A stretch of DNA of 64,000 nucleotides. It comes from Acidobacteriota bacterium. GTDB lineage: Bacteria; Acidobacteriota; Vicinamibacteria; Marinacidobacterales; Marinacidobacteraceae. The position numbers were made by a program, and so were the translations under genes. How positions within the stretch are numbered: position 1 is the first letter of the stretch; each line of letters opens with the position of its first letter. Positions 12,802 to 21,416 of this stretch are shown piece by piece. The notes beneath the pieces were generated by a model. The model saw only the letters and a list, made by a program, of their open reading frames with translations, was not told where the DNA came from and did no database searches. The DNA lies in contig VXNL01000053.1 in the NCBI GenBank assembly GCA_009840635.1, positions 20,658-84,657 of the forward strand, in the 5' to 3' direction.

Positions 12802-14184
12802 GGACTGACCCATCACGGCCAGCGCCTCGTCCAGCGTTTCGGCCGCGACGAGATCGATGCCCTTCGGCCGTTCGGCGGCGCGGGCCTTGCCCGGATTCAT
12901 CACCGCGCGGCGGTACCCCAGACGCGCCGCTTCCCGCAGGCGCACCCCCGCCTGGTGGACCGGCCGCACCTCTCCGGAGAGTCCGACCTCACCGATGAAG
13001 ACGGTCCCCGACGGCACCGGAACCCCCCGTCGCCGGGAGACCACCGCCGCGAGGAGACCCAGGTCAGCGGCCGGTTCGTTCACGGTGAGGCCGCCCGTCA
13101 CCGACACGTAGACATCGCTCCGAAGCAGCCCTCCCCCTCCCCCCGTCTCGAGGACCGCCAGCAGCACCGCCAGCCGGCCGCTGTCGAACCCCACCGGAAC
13201 CCGCCGGGGATAGGCGAGCGGGCTTTCGGCAAGCAGCACCTGGATCTCGGCGAGGAGGGGCCTCGTTCCCTCGAGGGTACAGACGACGGCCGTCCCGGGT
13301 TGCGGGGGTCCCCCGGTGAGGAACAGTTCGGAGGGATTCTGAACCGGGACGAGTCCCCGTCCGGTCATGTCGAACACGCCGAGTTCCCCGGCTGCGCCGA
13401 ACCGGTTCTTGACGGCGCGGAGCAGCCGGTGCGACTGCCTCCGGTCCCCTTCGAAGTGCAGCACGGTGTCCACCATGTGTTCGAGGGTGCGGGGACCGGC
13501 GATGGCGCCGTCCTTGTTGACGTGGCCGATGATGAAGACGGGAACCCGGGTCGACTTGGCGAAGAGCACGAGCGAGGCCGCCGACTCCCGAACCTGGGTG
13601 ACGGTTCCCGGAGCGCCGCTGATCTCGGGCGAGTGGACGCACTGCACGGAGTCGAGCACCAGGAGCCTCGGTTCCGCGGACTGGGCCGCATCGAGGATGC
13701 GGGGCATACTCGTCTCCAAGAAGAGGAGGAGCGAACCGGCCTCAAGTCCAAGCCGCTCGCCCCGCAGCTTGAGCTGGTGCTCGGATTCCTCCCCACTGAC
13801 GTAGAGCACGGGGTCTCCGGAACCGGCAGCCGCGGCGGCCAACTGGAGGAGGAGGGTGCTCTTGCCTGCGCCCGGCTCTCCCGCGACCAGGACGGCAGAG
13901 CCGGGGACCACCCCGCCACCCAGGACGCGGTCGAGTTCCGGGATGCCAAGCGGCCGGCGGGGCGCCGTGCGGGTGTCTACCTCGTTCCAGGAAACCGGCG
14001 CCGCGACTCCGGCGCCCGCCGCCGCGGCGAACCCGCGCCAGCGTCCGCCGGCGGCACCCCCGGGCGGCACCTCCTGTTCGACGAGCGGGGTCTGGGAGGA
14101 ACAGGACGGGCAGTACCCCATCCAACGGGAGTAGTCCTGCCCACACTCCACGCAGGCGAAGCGAAGGTTGGATTGCCTGGGCAC
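12799..14184 (-). CDS. radA: DNA repair protein RadA/Sms
   Basis: RadA is a RecA-like branch-migration ATPase that processes recombination intermediates. Of 461 residues, the first 30 hold the C4 zinc finger (CVECGQDYSRWMGYCPSC), followed by the ATPase with Walker A GEPGAGKST (about residue 105), the VSGEES loop and the RadA-specific KNRFG motif, and a C-terminal Lon-like domain (GGLTVNEPAADLGL; FIGEVGLSGEVRPV). It follows dnaB by 4 bp. The stop codon TAG (12801-12799) comes from the terminal inverted repeat of the adjacent MITE-like element, so the insertion probably defined or shortened the C-terminus (AVMGQS). Confidence 0.97.
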   Translation of the reverse strand: MPRQSNLRFACVECGQDYSRWMGYCPSCSSQTPLVEQEVPPGGAAGGRWRGFAAAAGAGVAAPVSWNEVDTRTAPRRPLGIPELDRVLGGGVVPGSAVLVAGEPGAGKSTLLLQLAAAAAGSGDPVLYVSGEESEHQLKLRGERLGLEAGSLLLFLETSMPRILDAAQSAEPRLLVLDSVQCVHSPEISGAPGTVTQVRESAASLVLFAKSTRVPVFIIGHVNKDGAIAGPRTLEHMVDTVLHFEGDRRQSHRLLRAVKNRFGAAGELGVFDMTGRGLVPVQNPSELFLTGGPPQPGTAVVCTLEGTRPLLAEIQVLLAESPLAYPRRVPVGFDSGRLAVLLAVLETGGGGGLLRSDVYVSVTGGLTVNEPAADLGLLAAVVSRRRGVPVPSGTVFIGEVGLSGEVRPVHQAGVRLREAARLGYRRAVMNPGKARAAERPKGIDLVAAETLDEALAVMGQS

Positions 14185-14188
14185 CGGC

Positions 14189-15589
14189 TCACCAACCGTT
14201 TTCCTCGTCCGGGCCGGGATAGTCGGCGCCCTGGCCCGCCTCCTCGGCCCCCAGGTTCTGGAACTTCGTGTACCGGTCGAGCCAGGCCAGCCGGATGTCT
14301 CCCGTCGGGCCGTTGCGGTTCTTCGCGACGATCACCCGGCGAACGGGAGGCGACGGCGCTTCGATCCCTCCCGTTCCATCCTGTTTCTTCCTCCACTCCC
14401 GGTGAATGAACACCACGATGTCCGCGTCCTGCTCGAGGGCACCGGACTCACGCAGATCGGAGAGGCGCGGCTCCGCCAGCGCCCCGGTCCGTTGTTCGGG
14501 CGCCCGGCTGAGCTGCGAAAGCGCCAGGACCGGAACGTCGAGTTCCTTGGCCAGCAGTTTGAACGACCGGCTGATCTCGGCAATCTCAAGATTCCGGTTT
14601 TCGAAGCGCCGGGATCCGGGTTCCGACGCCCGCATCAATTGCAGATAGTCGATCACGATCAGGTCGAGTCCCTGCTCGCGACTCACCTGGCGGGCCTTGG
14701 ATCGCAGTTCGACGGGGGTGACGTTCGAATCGTCGACGTAGATCGGCATGGCTGCGACGACCGGAAGCGTGTTCTGGATGAGCCGGCGATCCCGCTCGTT
14801 GAGCAGTCCGGGGCGCGAGAGCTGCCGGGCATCGACTTCGGCCTGGGAGAAGAGCAGCCGGGTGGCGATCTGCCGCAGGGGCATCTCCAGGCTGAAGATC
14901 AACACCCGCTTGCCGGCGCGGCCGGCAGCCAGGGCAATGTTGAGCGCCAGACTGGTCTTGCCCTCCCCGGGGCGGGCTCCCACCAGGATCAGGTCCGATT
15001 TCCGGAGGCCTCCCATCAGGTTGTCGAGATCCTGGAAACCGGTCCGGATTCCCGAGAATCCCTCCCGCTGGCGGGTGGACTCCTCGGCGAGGTGGCCCAG
15101 TTCTTCCGTAAGCCGCACCGGGCCGGAGGCGAAGGTCCCCTCCGCAATGGCGTACAGGTCCTCCTGGGCCGCGGAGAGGATCTCCCCCGGGGAGTCCCGG
15201 ATGGCATCGCTCGCGATGCGGCTGCCGAAGTGGTGGAGTTCGCGGCTGAGCGCCCGTTCGCGAACGAGCCTGGCGTAGTCCGCGGCGTTCGACGAACGGG
15301 CCACCCCATCCAGCAGCTCGCTCAGATAGCCGGCGCCCCCGGCGGCGTCCAGCTTTCCGGTCCGCTCGAGTTCCGCGCGAACGGTCAACAGATCGATCTT
15401 CCGCAGCTCGGGAGCGTCGTCGAGTTCGCAGAAGGCCTCGAAGATCCGCTGGTGGCGGACGTCGAGGAAGTCCCTGGTCCTCAGGACCTCCCGAACGGAA
15501 TCGAGCTGACTCCGATCGACGAGCACGGCGCTGAGCACCGCTCGCTCGGCTGCCAGGTCGTGCGGGAGGCGGACGGCTTCGTCCGGCAC
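14189..15589 (-). CDS. dnaB: Replicative DNA helicase
   Basis: Hexameric 5'-3' helicase of the replication fork. The 466 residues begin with the helical N-terminal domain (PHDLAAERAVLSAVLVD), a linker, then the RecA-like domain with Walker A GARPGEGKTS near residue 210, the LIFSLEMP motif, Walker B LIVIDYLQLM near residue 320, and SQLSRAPEQR and HREWRKK. No intein is present. The C-terminus is acidic and Gly-rich. It lies between rplI and radA, a common bacterial order, but is separated from rplI by a MITE-like element. Confidence 0.97.
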   Translation of the reverse strand: MPDEAVRLPHDLAAERAVLSAVLVDRSQLDSVREVLRTRDFLDVRHQRIFEAFCELDDAPELRKIDLLTVRAELERTGKLDAAGGAGYLSELLDGVARSSNAADYARLVRERALSRELHHFGSRIASDAIRDSPGEILSAAQEDLYAIAEGTFASGPVRLTEELGHLAEESTRQREGFSGIRTGFQDLDNLMGGLRKSDLILVGARPGEGKTSLALNIALAAGRAGKRVLIFSLEMPLRQIATRLLFSQAEVDARQLSRPGLLNERDRRLIQNTLPVVAAMPIYVDDSNVTPVELRSKARQVSREQGLDLIVIDYLQLMRASEPGSRRFENRNLEIAEISRSFKLLAKELDVPVLALSQLSRAPEQRTGALAEPRLSDLRESGALEQDADIVVFIHREWRKKQDGTGGIEAPSPPVRRVIVAKNRNGPTGDIRLAWLDRYTKFQNLGAEEAGQGADYPGPDEENGW

Positions 15590-15604
15590 GGACAGACGCC
15601 TCGC

Positions 15605-15788
15605 TAGCAGCCTGTGGTGAAACCCACGTGAGCGCCGAGAGCGGCGAGGCGCCCGGCTGACAAGGCGCGTGAGGGAGGAATACCGAGCGTATTCCGACCG
15701 AAACGCAACGCAGAGCGCCTCGCAGAGGCGCGGTTCAGGCGGGATGCATCGCCGCTCGAACGCCGCGTGGGTTTTGCCACAGGCTGCT
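15605..15788. repeat. Palindrome-ended MITE-like element, copy 2 (short form)
   Basis: The best-preserved copy: left end AGCAGCCTGTGGTGAAACCC and right end GGGTTTTGCCACAGGCTGCT pair over about 23 bases with two mismatches. The interior shares the GCGCCCGGCTGACAAGGCGC and GGGAGGAATACCGAGCGTAT blocks with copy 1. It fills most of the 290-bp gap between rplI and dnaB; the remaining ~90 bp (15789-15879) shows nothing recognisable. Same orientation as copy 1. Confidence 0.87.
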
Positions 15789-15879
15789 GAGGGTTTTCCG
15801 CTGAGGAAGTGGAGCGGCTCAGCCGGAGTCCGTCATGGCCGGGCCGCGTGACGTCTTCCACGGGCTGCTCCGGGCGGGG

Positions 15880-16464
15880 TCAGTCCTCCGACTCGTCCGT
15901 TTCCTCGGAGGAGGCCTGAGGGACGGCTTCATCGTCATCGGATTCGGAGTCGGCGGCCCGTTTTGCCGACACCTCCGTCGGGATGTCCGGCACCGGCTCC
16001 ACTCCGAGCGACCCGGCAGCCACCGGGGAAACCTCGATCGGGAGGTCCACCTCGATTTCGCTGTGGAGCCGAACCACGGCCGACGTCTGGCCCGCCACCT
16101 TGATCGGCCCGCCCAGAATGATGCGGTTGCGGGCGATCTCGAACCCGCCCTCGGCGAGTTGCCTGGCGATGTCCTGAACAGACACCGAGCCGTAGAGTTC
16201 ATCGGAATCGGTCTTGACCCGACGCTCGAAACGGAGGGTGTGGCCCTCGAGGGCACGGGCGAGGGCCTCGGCCGCATCCCGTTCCTTGATCCGCTCTACC
16301 GCCCAGACCTTTCTCGCTTCGGCCACTTCCCGGCGGTTCTCTTCGGTGATCGGAACTGCAATCCGGCGGGGAAGCAGGTAGTTCCTGGCGTAACCCGGAC
16401 GGACGTTGACTTCGTCGCCCGGCTCTCCCAGGGCGTCCACGGGCTGTTTCAACAGGAGGCGCAT
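15880..16464 (-). CDS. rplI: 50S ribosomal protein L9
   Basis: L9 spans the 50S surface and helps reading-frame maintenance. The N-terminal RNA-binding domain is typical (VDALGEPGDEVNVRPGYARN, then YLLPRRIAVP), followed by the connecting helix and the C-terminal domain (LYGSVSVQDIARQL). At 194 residues it is ~45 longer than usual because of an acidic, Ser/Asp/Glu-rich tail (ESDDDEAVPQASSEETDESED), a feature shared with the neighbouring S6. It follows rpsR by 21 bp. Confidence 0.97.
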   Translation of the reverse strand: MRLLLKQPVDALGEPGDEVNVRPGYARNYLLPRRIAVPITEENRREVAEARKVWAVERIKERDAAEALARALEGHTLRFERRVKTDSDELYGSVSVQDIARQLAEGGFEIARNRIILGGPIKVAGQTSAVVRLHSEIEVDLPIEVSPVAAGSLGVEPVPDIPTEVSAKRAADSESDDDEAVPQASSEETDESED

Positions 16465-16485
16465 GACTCTTTCCCTCGCCGGCCG

Positions 16486-16731
16486 CTATTCGTAGGGCAG
16501 GAGCGCCATCTGCCGGGCGCGCTTGATGGCGATCCGGATCTGGCGCTGGGCTCGGGCGCTGGCGCGCGATACGCGCCGCGGGGCGATCTTGGCGCGATCA
16601 CCGAGGAACTCGCGCAGGAAATCCACGTCCTTCCAGTCCACCCGGTCCACGCCGTTCAGCAGTGGATTGACGCGCACCCGCCGGACGGTCTGCCTCCGGC
16701 GGCGGCGAGGGGTTGCGGGCCTGTCGCTCAT
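16486..16731 (-). CDS. rpsR: 30S ribosomal protein S18
   Basis: An 81-residue basic protein that pairs with S6 on the 30S platform. It has an Arg-rich N-terminus ([10 protein letters not shown]) and the conserved [17 protein letters not shown] helix (here [19 protein letters not shown]), ending [11 protein letters not shown]. The ATG overlaps the rpsF stop by 4 bp, so S6 and S18 are translationally coupled, fitting their 1:1 complex. Confidence 0.97.
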   Translation of the reverse strand: MSDRPATPRRRRRQTVRRVRVNPLLNGVDRVDWKDVDFLREFLGDRAKIAPRRVSRASARAQRQIRIAIKRARQMALLPYE

Positions 16732-17408
16732 GAGGTCTCCTCCTCGTTCTGCGTGGACTCGTCAGCCGGCGCCGCCTCTCCGGCTCCGTCGGGCTCCGTG
16801 GCGCCGGCTTCCTCCGTGGCGCCAGACTCCCCGGCCGCTGTCCCGGTCGACTCGGCGGCAGACTCCCCGGCCGCCTCTCCGGACGGCTCGGCGGCAGTCT
16901 CGCGAGACTCCGCAGCCGTTTCGCCGGACGGCCTTGCGGCAGGCTCGCCAGGCTCCTCCGCCGCTTCTTCCGACGCCCTGGCGGCAGCCTCGGCAGCGGC
17001 GGCGGCCGCCCGGGCGGCTCGTTCCTCCCGCCGGCGCAGGTCCGCGGCCTGGTCCCGCTCGCGGGTTTCCTTGTCCGTCCGCAGCACGATGAAACGCAGC
17101 ACCCCTTCGGCGAGGCGAACGCGGTTTTCGATGCCCCGGATGGAAGCCGGAGGCGCATCGAAGTAACAGAGGATGTAGAGGCCTTCATGATGCCCGGCGA
17201 TGGGGTATGCCAGCCGCCGGCGCTCCCAGGGTTTCAGGCTGACGATCTCGCCTCCCTGCCCCTTCACGATGCCCTCCACGCGCTCGACCACGGCGAGGGA
17301 AGCCGCGTCGTCAAGGGTCGGATCCAGAATGAACATGAACTCGTAGCCGTTCATGAGGGAATCCGTTGGGGGCGGAGCCGCCGTCCCGGGACTCGACTGT
17401 TCGCTCAT
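16728..17408 (-). CDS. rpsF: 30S ribosomal protein S6 with long Ala/Glu/Ser-rich tail
   Basis: The S6 fold occupies roughly residues 20-115 ([52 protein letters not shown]). After it comes a tail of about 110 residues made of Ala, Glu, Ser, Gly and Thr, beginning with an Ala-rich helix ([20 protein letters not shown]) and then loose repeats of [14 protein letters not shown] type. Usual S6 proteins are 95-140 residues. The tail is presumably disordered and surface-exposed. The start could be M1 at 17408 (GGAG upstream) or M19 at 17354, which matches the family start MNGYEFMF but has no ribosome site. Confidence 0.93.
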   Translation of the reverse strand: MSEQSSPGTAAPPPTDSLMNGYEFMFILDPTLDDAASLAVVERVEGIVKGQGGEIVSLKPWERRRLAYPIAGHHEGLYILCYFDAPPASIRGIENRVRLAEGVLRFIVLRTDKETRERDQAADLRRREERAARAAAAAAEAAARASEEAAEEPGEPAARPSGETAAESRETAAEPSGEAAGESAAESTGTAAGESGATEEAGATEPDGAGEAAPADESTQNEEETS

Positions 17409-17481
17409 TCGAGAGTGTCTCCAGCGTCACCTGTGACGCACCCCGCAACGAACCGTGCGGGAATCTGCGGACGATTCCGCA

Positions 17482-18048
17482 TCATGCGGCCGCCCGGTTG
17501 AACCGGTTCATGGCAGTTTCGATCCCCTGCCCGATCGCGGTTTCGATGGCCCTCACCGCGCGCTCCAACAGGTCTTCCACGGCACCGGCCTCTTGAGGGG
17601 CAAAGTGAGAAAGCACGAAGTCGGCCGGATCTTCCCCTGCCGGGGGACTCCCGATCCCGAGGCGCATCCTGGGGATCTCGTCCGTTCCGAGCGCGGAGAG
17701 GATGGACGCGAGGCCGTTGTGGCCCCCGTCGCTGCCGCGGCGGCGGGTCCTGATCGTTCCGAGCGGCAGTGCGTAGTCGTCGCACACGACGAGGGTCTCC
17801 TCCGGCGAACGGCCCTCGCTTTCAAGAAGCCGCCGCACCGGGCCACCGCTCCGATTCATGTAACCCATGGGACGCAGCAGGCCGATCTCCCGGCCGGCGA
17901 TCTCGGCCGCCACGAGGAGGCCCCCGTCGAAGTGCCGGGTCTCGACGGACCGGTCGCCGAGGAGCGCGGCGACGGCTTCAAACCCGATGTTGTGCCGTGT
18001 CCCCTCATACCGGACCCCCGGATTGCCGAGCCCCACCACGATCTGCAC
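17482..18048 (-). CDS. pth: Peptidyl-tRNA hydrolase
   Basis: Releases tRNA from prematurely dissociated peptidyl-tRNA. Catalytic residues are visible: VVGLGNPGVRYEGTRHNIGF carries the Asn and His, VVCDDYALPLG the Asp, and GSDGGHNGLASI the conserved substrate loop. I use the GTG at 18048 (VQIVVGLGNPG), which gives 188 residues, the family length, with CGAGG five bases upstream; the frame is open to an ATG at 18177 that would add a Pro-rich unconserved 43-residue extension. It lies between rplY and rpsF. Confidence 0.94.
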   Translation of the reverse strand: MQIVVGLGNPGVRYEGTRHNIGFEAVAALLGDRSVETRHFDGGLLVAAEIAGREIGLLRPMGYMNRSGGPVRRLLESEGRSPEETLVVCDDYALPLGTIRTRRRGSDGGHNGLASILSALGTDEIPRMRLGIGSPPAGEDPADFVLSHFAPQEAGAVEDLLERAVRAIETAIGQGIETAMNRFNRAAA

Positions 18049-18202
18049 GGGAGCCTCGACCCGCGCCGGAGTCTCGTGCCGCGCCTCGCTGGTGGCGCCG
18101 CCGGGTACGCCCGCCGGAGGATCGCTCACCGGGGTCACCGGCCACCGGGCGGCCTGGGGAAAGGGACTGGGCAACACGGTGGATCAGAAGTTGTTCCGCC
18201 GG

Positions 18203-18823
18203 TCACTCTTCCGGCTCTTCTTCTGTTTCTTCACTCTCGTCTTCCTGCTCGGGCTCGTCCGTTCCCTTCGGGGGAGAGACATGCACGATGACCACGTCCC
18301 GCTCCGTCGCGAGGGTGAGCGCCTCCGGCAGGTCGATGTCCCCCGCGCGGACGGTGTCGCCGTAATCCAGTTCGCCGATGGCCAGGGGAAGGAACTCCGG
18401 AATGTCGTGCGGCAGGCAGCTGACGGCGAGAGATCGGGTGATGAAGTCGAGATGACCGCCGCGCTTGACACCCACCGACTCGCCTTCGAGATGGACGGGA
18501 ACGTGCCAGTCCGAGGCTTTCTCCGGATCCACCCGCATGAGATCGGCATGCAGGACCGAATGGTCGAGCGGGTGCAGCTGATAGTCGTGAATCATCACCT
18601 GCTCCACGCTCTCCTCGCCGTCGATCTCGAGCGCGAAGATGGTGTTCACCCCGCGCGGAGACCGAACGATGTCGGTGACGTGGCGCGGTGAAACGGTGAG
18701 CGAACGCGAGCCGGCAGCGCCGCCGTAGACGACGGCCGGAATCATCCCGGCCGCCCGCAGGCGGCGATTCGGCCCCTTGCCGACGGCAGTGCGGGAACTC
18801 GCGGGGATCGAGAGTTGAGCCAT
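18203..18823 (-). CDS. rplY: 50S ribosomal protein L25, CTC (general stress) form
   Basis: L25/Ctc binds 5S rRNA. The ATG at 18823 (MAQLSIPASSRTAVGKGPNR) begins at the conserved domain; RRLRAAGMIPAVVYGG is the family signature. The 206 residues include the second, C-terminal TL5-like domain (VPVHLEGESVGVKRGGHLDF; PLAIGELDYGDTVRAGDI) and an acidic tail (EQEDESEETEEEPEE). No good Shine-Dalgarno is seen. rplY-pth follows prs, a widely conserved order. The frame is open upstream to 18982 but the extra part is unconserved and Pro-rich. Confidence 0.94.
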   Translation of the reverse strand: MAQLSIPASSRTAVGKGPNRRLRAAGMIPAVVYGGAAGSRSLTVSPRHVTDIVRSPRGVNTIFALEIDGEESVEQVMIHDYQLHPLDHSVLHADLMRVDPEKASDWHVPVHLEGESVGVKRGGHLDFITRSLAVSCLPHDIPEFLPLAIGELDYGDTVRAGDIDLPEALTLATERDVVIVHVSPPKGTDEPEQEDESEETEEEPEE

Positions 18824-19012
18824 GGGGTGTGCGTGGGGTTGTTCGTGTTGGACAGGGTGGCGCGGAGGCCCGGGAACGGGAAGAGGGGACGCGGGCAGCG
18901 TCCTCCTCAAAGGTCCTTCTCGGTGGGCTCCAGCGGAGTGCGGCCCAAGAAGTCTGGTGGATGTCGCCGCGGCGCCACCCACTCCTCAGCGGCAATGCAG
19001 GGCGCGGAAGTT

Positions 19013-19198
19013 TAGCAGCCCGTAAACAGAGTCGCGCGGCGTTCAACCGGCGATTGCATCCCGGCTGAACCGCTCCGCTTCGCGTCGCTCGTCGTCGCGC
19101 ATCGGTCGAAGTACGCCCGGTATTTCTCCCTCGCGCTCCTCGTCAGCCGGGCGCCTCGCCGGTTTCGGCGCTCACGCCACTCTGTCCACGGGCTGCTA
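19013..19198. repeat. Palindrome-ended MITE-like element, copy 3 (inverted)
   Basis: Copy in opposite orientation to copies 1 and 2: it begins TAGCAGCCCGTAAACAGAGT and ends ACTCTGTCCACGGGCTGCTA, with the GGGCGCCTCGCC and TATTTCTCCCTCGCGC blocks matching the reverse complement of the others. It is more diverged inside. Its right end runs into a perfect 14-bp palindrome GGCTGCTAGCAGCC (19191-19204), perhaps a remnant of an adjacent copy. It sits in the 466-bp gap between rplY and prs; outside it (18824-19012, 19205-19289) I see nothing recognisable. Confidence 0.82.
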
Positions 19199-19289
19199 GC
19201 AGCCAGTTCACCGCTCCCGTGCCTGCCAAATCCTCGTGGCGCGCCGGTTCCCGTGGGAATGCGGGCTCCGCCGTCCGACCAGCGCGTGG

Positions 19290-20288
19290 TCAGACGAACA
19301 GGGAGCTGACCGAGTCCTCCCCGTGCACGCTCTCGATCGCCCGGGCGAAGAGTGACGCCACGGAGAGGACCTCGATCTTGCTGCCCGGCGCGCGCGCTTC
19401 CGGCGCGAGGGGAATCGTGTCTCCGACGATCAGGCGCTCGAGCGGGCCGTTCCGGATCCGCTCGACCGCGGGTCCGGAAAGCACCGCGTGGGTACAGACG
19501 GCAATCACCCGCGTAGCCCCGTCCTGGCGGAGCGCTTCCGCGGCGCGCACGAGGGTTCCGGCGGAATCGACGATGTCGTCCACGATCACCGCGGGACGCC
19601 CCCGCACGTCTCCCACCACGTGCATGGTTTCGACCTCGTTGTCGTTGCCGCGGCGCTTGTCCATGACCGCGATGCCGACTCCGAGTTTCTTGCCGTAGGC
19701 GCGGGCCCGTTCCACGCCCCCGGCGTCCGGCGAAACGACGACCGGCCCGTCCAGCTCGAGGCTCGGCACGTGGTCCAGCACCACCGGGGTCGCGTAAAGG
19801 TGATCCACCGGAATGTCGAAGAATCCCTGGATCTGACCGACATGGAGATCCATGCAGATGACCCGGTGCACCCCGGCCACCGTCAGCAGGTCGGCAACCA
19901 GCTTCGCGGAGATCGGGACTCGGGGACGGTCCTTCCGGTCCTGCCGCGCATAGCCGTAGTAGGGGATCACCGCGTTGATGCGGGCCGCCGACGCCCGCTT
20001 CAGCGCGTCCACCATGATGAGCAGTTCCATCAGGTTTTCGTTGACCGGCGGCGACGTGGACTGGATCACGAAAGCGTCCGCGCCCCGGACGTTGTCCTTG
20101 ATCTGGAAGCGAATCTCGCCGTCGCGAAAGCGGCCCAGCGACGCCTCGCAGAGGGGAACGCCGAGGTTCCGCGCGATCGCGTCCGCCAGATCCGGATTGG
20201 AAGAGCCCCCGATCACCTTCAGTTCGCCCGCGAAACCGTGGGTCCGGCTCCGGCACTCGCGATCGCCGGCTGCTCCGGTCATATCCAT
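19290..20288 (-). CDS. prs: Ribose-phosphate pyrophosphokinase (PRPP synthase)
   Basis: Makes PRPP from ribose 5-phosphate and ATP for purine, pyrimidine, His, Trp and NAD synthesis. The 332 residues contain the flexible ATP loop ([20 protein letters not shown]), the [13 protein letters not shown] motif and the PRPP-binding loop [13 protein letters not shown]. About 18 N-terminal residues before [13 protein letters not shown] are unconserved; M3 is an alternative start. It lies directly downstream of tRNA-Gln and ispE, the ispE-prs order known in proteobacteria. Confidence 0.97.
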   Translation of the reverse strand: MDMTGAAGDRECRSRTHGFAGELKVIGGSSNPDLADAIARNLGVPLCEASLGRFRDGEIRFQIKDNVRGADAFVIQSTSPPVNENLMELLIMVDALKRASAARINAVIPYYGYARQDRKDRPRVPISAKLVADLLTVAGVHRVICMDLHVGQIQGFFDIPVDHLYATPVVLDHVPSLELDGPVVVSPDAGGVERARAYGKKLGVGIAVMDKRRGNDNEVETMHVVGDVRGRPAVIVDDIVDSAGTLVRAAEALRQDGATRVIAVCTHAVLSGPAVERIRNGPLERLIVGDTIPLAPEARAPGSKIEVLSVASLFARAIESVHGEDSVSSLFV

Positions 20289-20367
20289 CGAGCAAGGGGC
20301 GCCGGCCGACGGTCCAACGGGGAACGCACGCGTCGGGAAATCACGGACCGATCACCGGTACCGCGGG

Positions 20368-20439
20368 CTGGGGCGGAAGGATTCGAACCCTCGTAGACCG
20401 GAACCAAAACCCGGCGCCTATCCCCTCGGCCACGCCCCA
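20368..20439 (-). tRNA. tRNA-Gln (anticodon TTG), no encoded CCA
   Basis: Acceptor TGGGGCG pairs with CGCCCCA; anticodon stem CCGGG/TCCGG (one G-U) encloses TTTTGGT, giving TTG (Gln). T-arm GAGGG-TTCGAAT-CCTTC. After discriminator G the sequence is CCC, so CCA is added post-transcriptionally. Its first 22 bases overlap the 3' end of ispE on the same strand. A tRNA-Gln between ispE and prs is also seen in gammaproteobacteria. Confidence 0.96.
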
Positions 20440-21401
20440 TCCGGCCAGTTCCCCAGGAGGGCCGCCCGGTGCTCGCTACGGGTGATCGTGCGGGTCGCGA
20501 TGGCCCGAAGGTTAGCCTCCGAAAAGCGGGAGACCGCGTGTGCCGCCTGCTCCCGGTCCGCGAACACGCCGAACACCGCCGAACCGCTTCCCGACATGGC
20601 CGTCTCCAGGGCTCCGGCCGCCTTCAGGGCGCTCCGCATCCGCGAAATGGCGTCGGGAGGCCGGGTCGTTTGCAGCACGGTGGACCGTTCCAGGTCGTTC
20701 GGAAAGCACCCCGCGAGGAGCTTGCCGCTGAGTTGGGGCCCCGAGGGACCCGACTCGAGAAACCGTACCAGACTATCGGCCGGTTCGGACCCATCCTCTC
20801 GGTGTGCGGCAGCCGGCGGCTTCGGCAGGCCGCGATAGCCCTCGGGGGTCGAAATACCGAACCCCGGAATCAGCAGGACGAGCGGCAGTTCCGCCACGTC
20901 GGCCAGCGGAAAGACGTGCTCGCCACGGCCGGTGGCGAGCGCCAGCCCACCGTAAAGGAAGAAGGGAGCGTCCATCCCGACCTGGGCCAGCACGCGGTGC
21001 AGTACGCGGCGGCTCAGGCCGAGTCCGAACAGGCGGTTCAGACCAACGAGCGCCGCCGCGGCGTTCGAGCTTCCTCCACCGAGTCCGCGGCCGGCCGGGA
21101 TCGTCTTCCGGAGCCGGATGCGCGCGCCGGGGAGGCGCCGGCCCAGCAGGTCCTCGAGTCGAGATGCGGAACGAAGAACCAGGTTCGTCCGGTCGGTGGG
21201 GATGGAGGGACTGTCGCATTCCAGCCGCAGCCCCTCTCCGCCCGGTTCGAAGACGAGGGTGTCCCAGAGATCCACCGCGGCCAGCAGGGTGCGGACAGTG
21301 TGGTATCCGTCGGGCCGTCGCGCGAGGACCCGCAGGCCCAGGTTGATCTTGGCGGGAGTTCTGATTTCCAACTCGCGCGCTGCGGGATCCGGACCGGCCA
21401 T
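20418..21401 (-). CDS. ispE: 4-diphosphocytidyl-2-C-methyl-D-erythritol kinase
   Basis: GHMP-family kinase of the MEP isoprenoid pathway, acting between the two activities of IspDF. Key motifs: PAKINLGLRVLARRPDGYH at the N-terminus, the ATP loop PAGRGLGGGSSNAAAAL near residue 105, and AMSGSGSAVFGVF near residue 275. At 327 residues it is slightly long. The last codons (GAWPRG, TAG at 20420-20418) lie inside the 5' end of the tRNA-Gln gene, an overlap of 22 bp. It starts 15 bp after the LolB-like gene. Confidence 0.96.
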   Translation of the reverse strand: MAGPDPAARELEIRTPAKINLGLRVLARRPDGYHTVRTLLAAVDLWDTLVFEPGGEGLRLECDSPSIPTDRTNLVLRSASRLEDLLGRRLPGARIRLRKTIPAGRGLGGGSSNAAAALVGLNRLFGLGLSRRVLHRVLAQVGMDAPFFLYGGLALATGRGEHVFPLADVAELPLVLLIPGFGISTPEGYRGLPKPPAAAHREDGSEPADSLVRFLESGPSGPQLSGKLLAGCFPNDLERSTVLQTTRPPDAISRMRSALKAAGALETAMSGSGSAVFGVFADREQAAHAVSRFSEANLRAIATRTITRSEHRAALLGNWPDGAWPRG

Positions 21402-21416
21402 GGCGAAACTGCCCGG

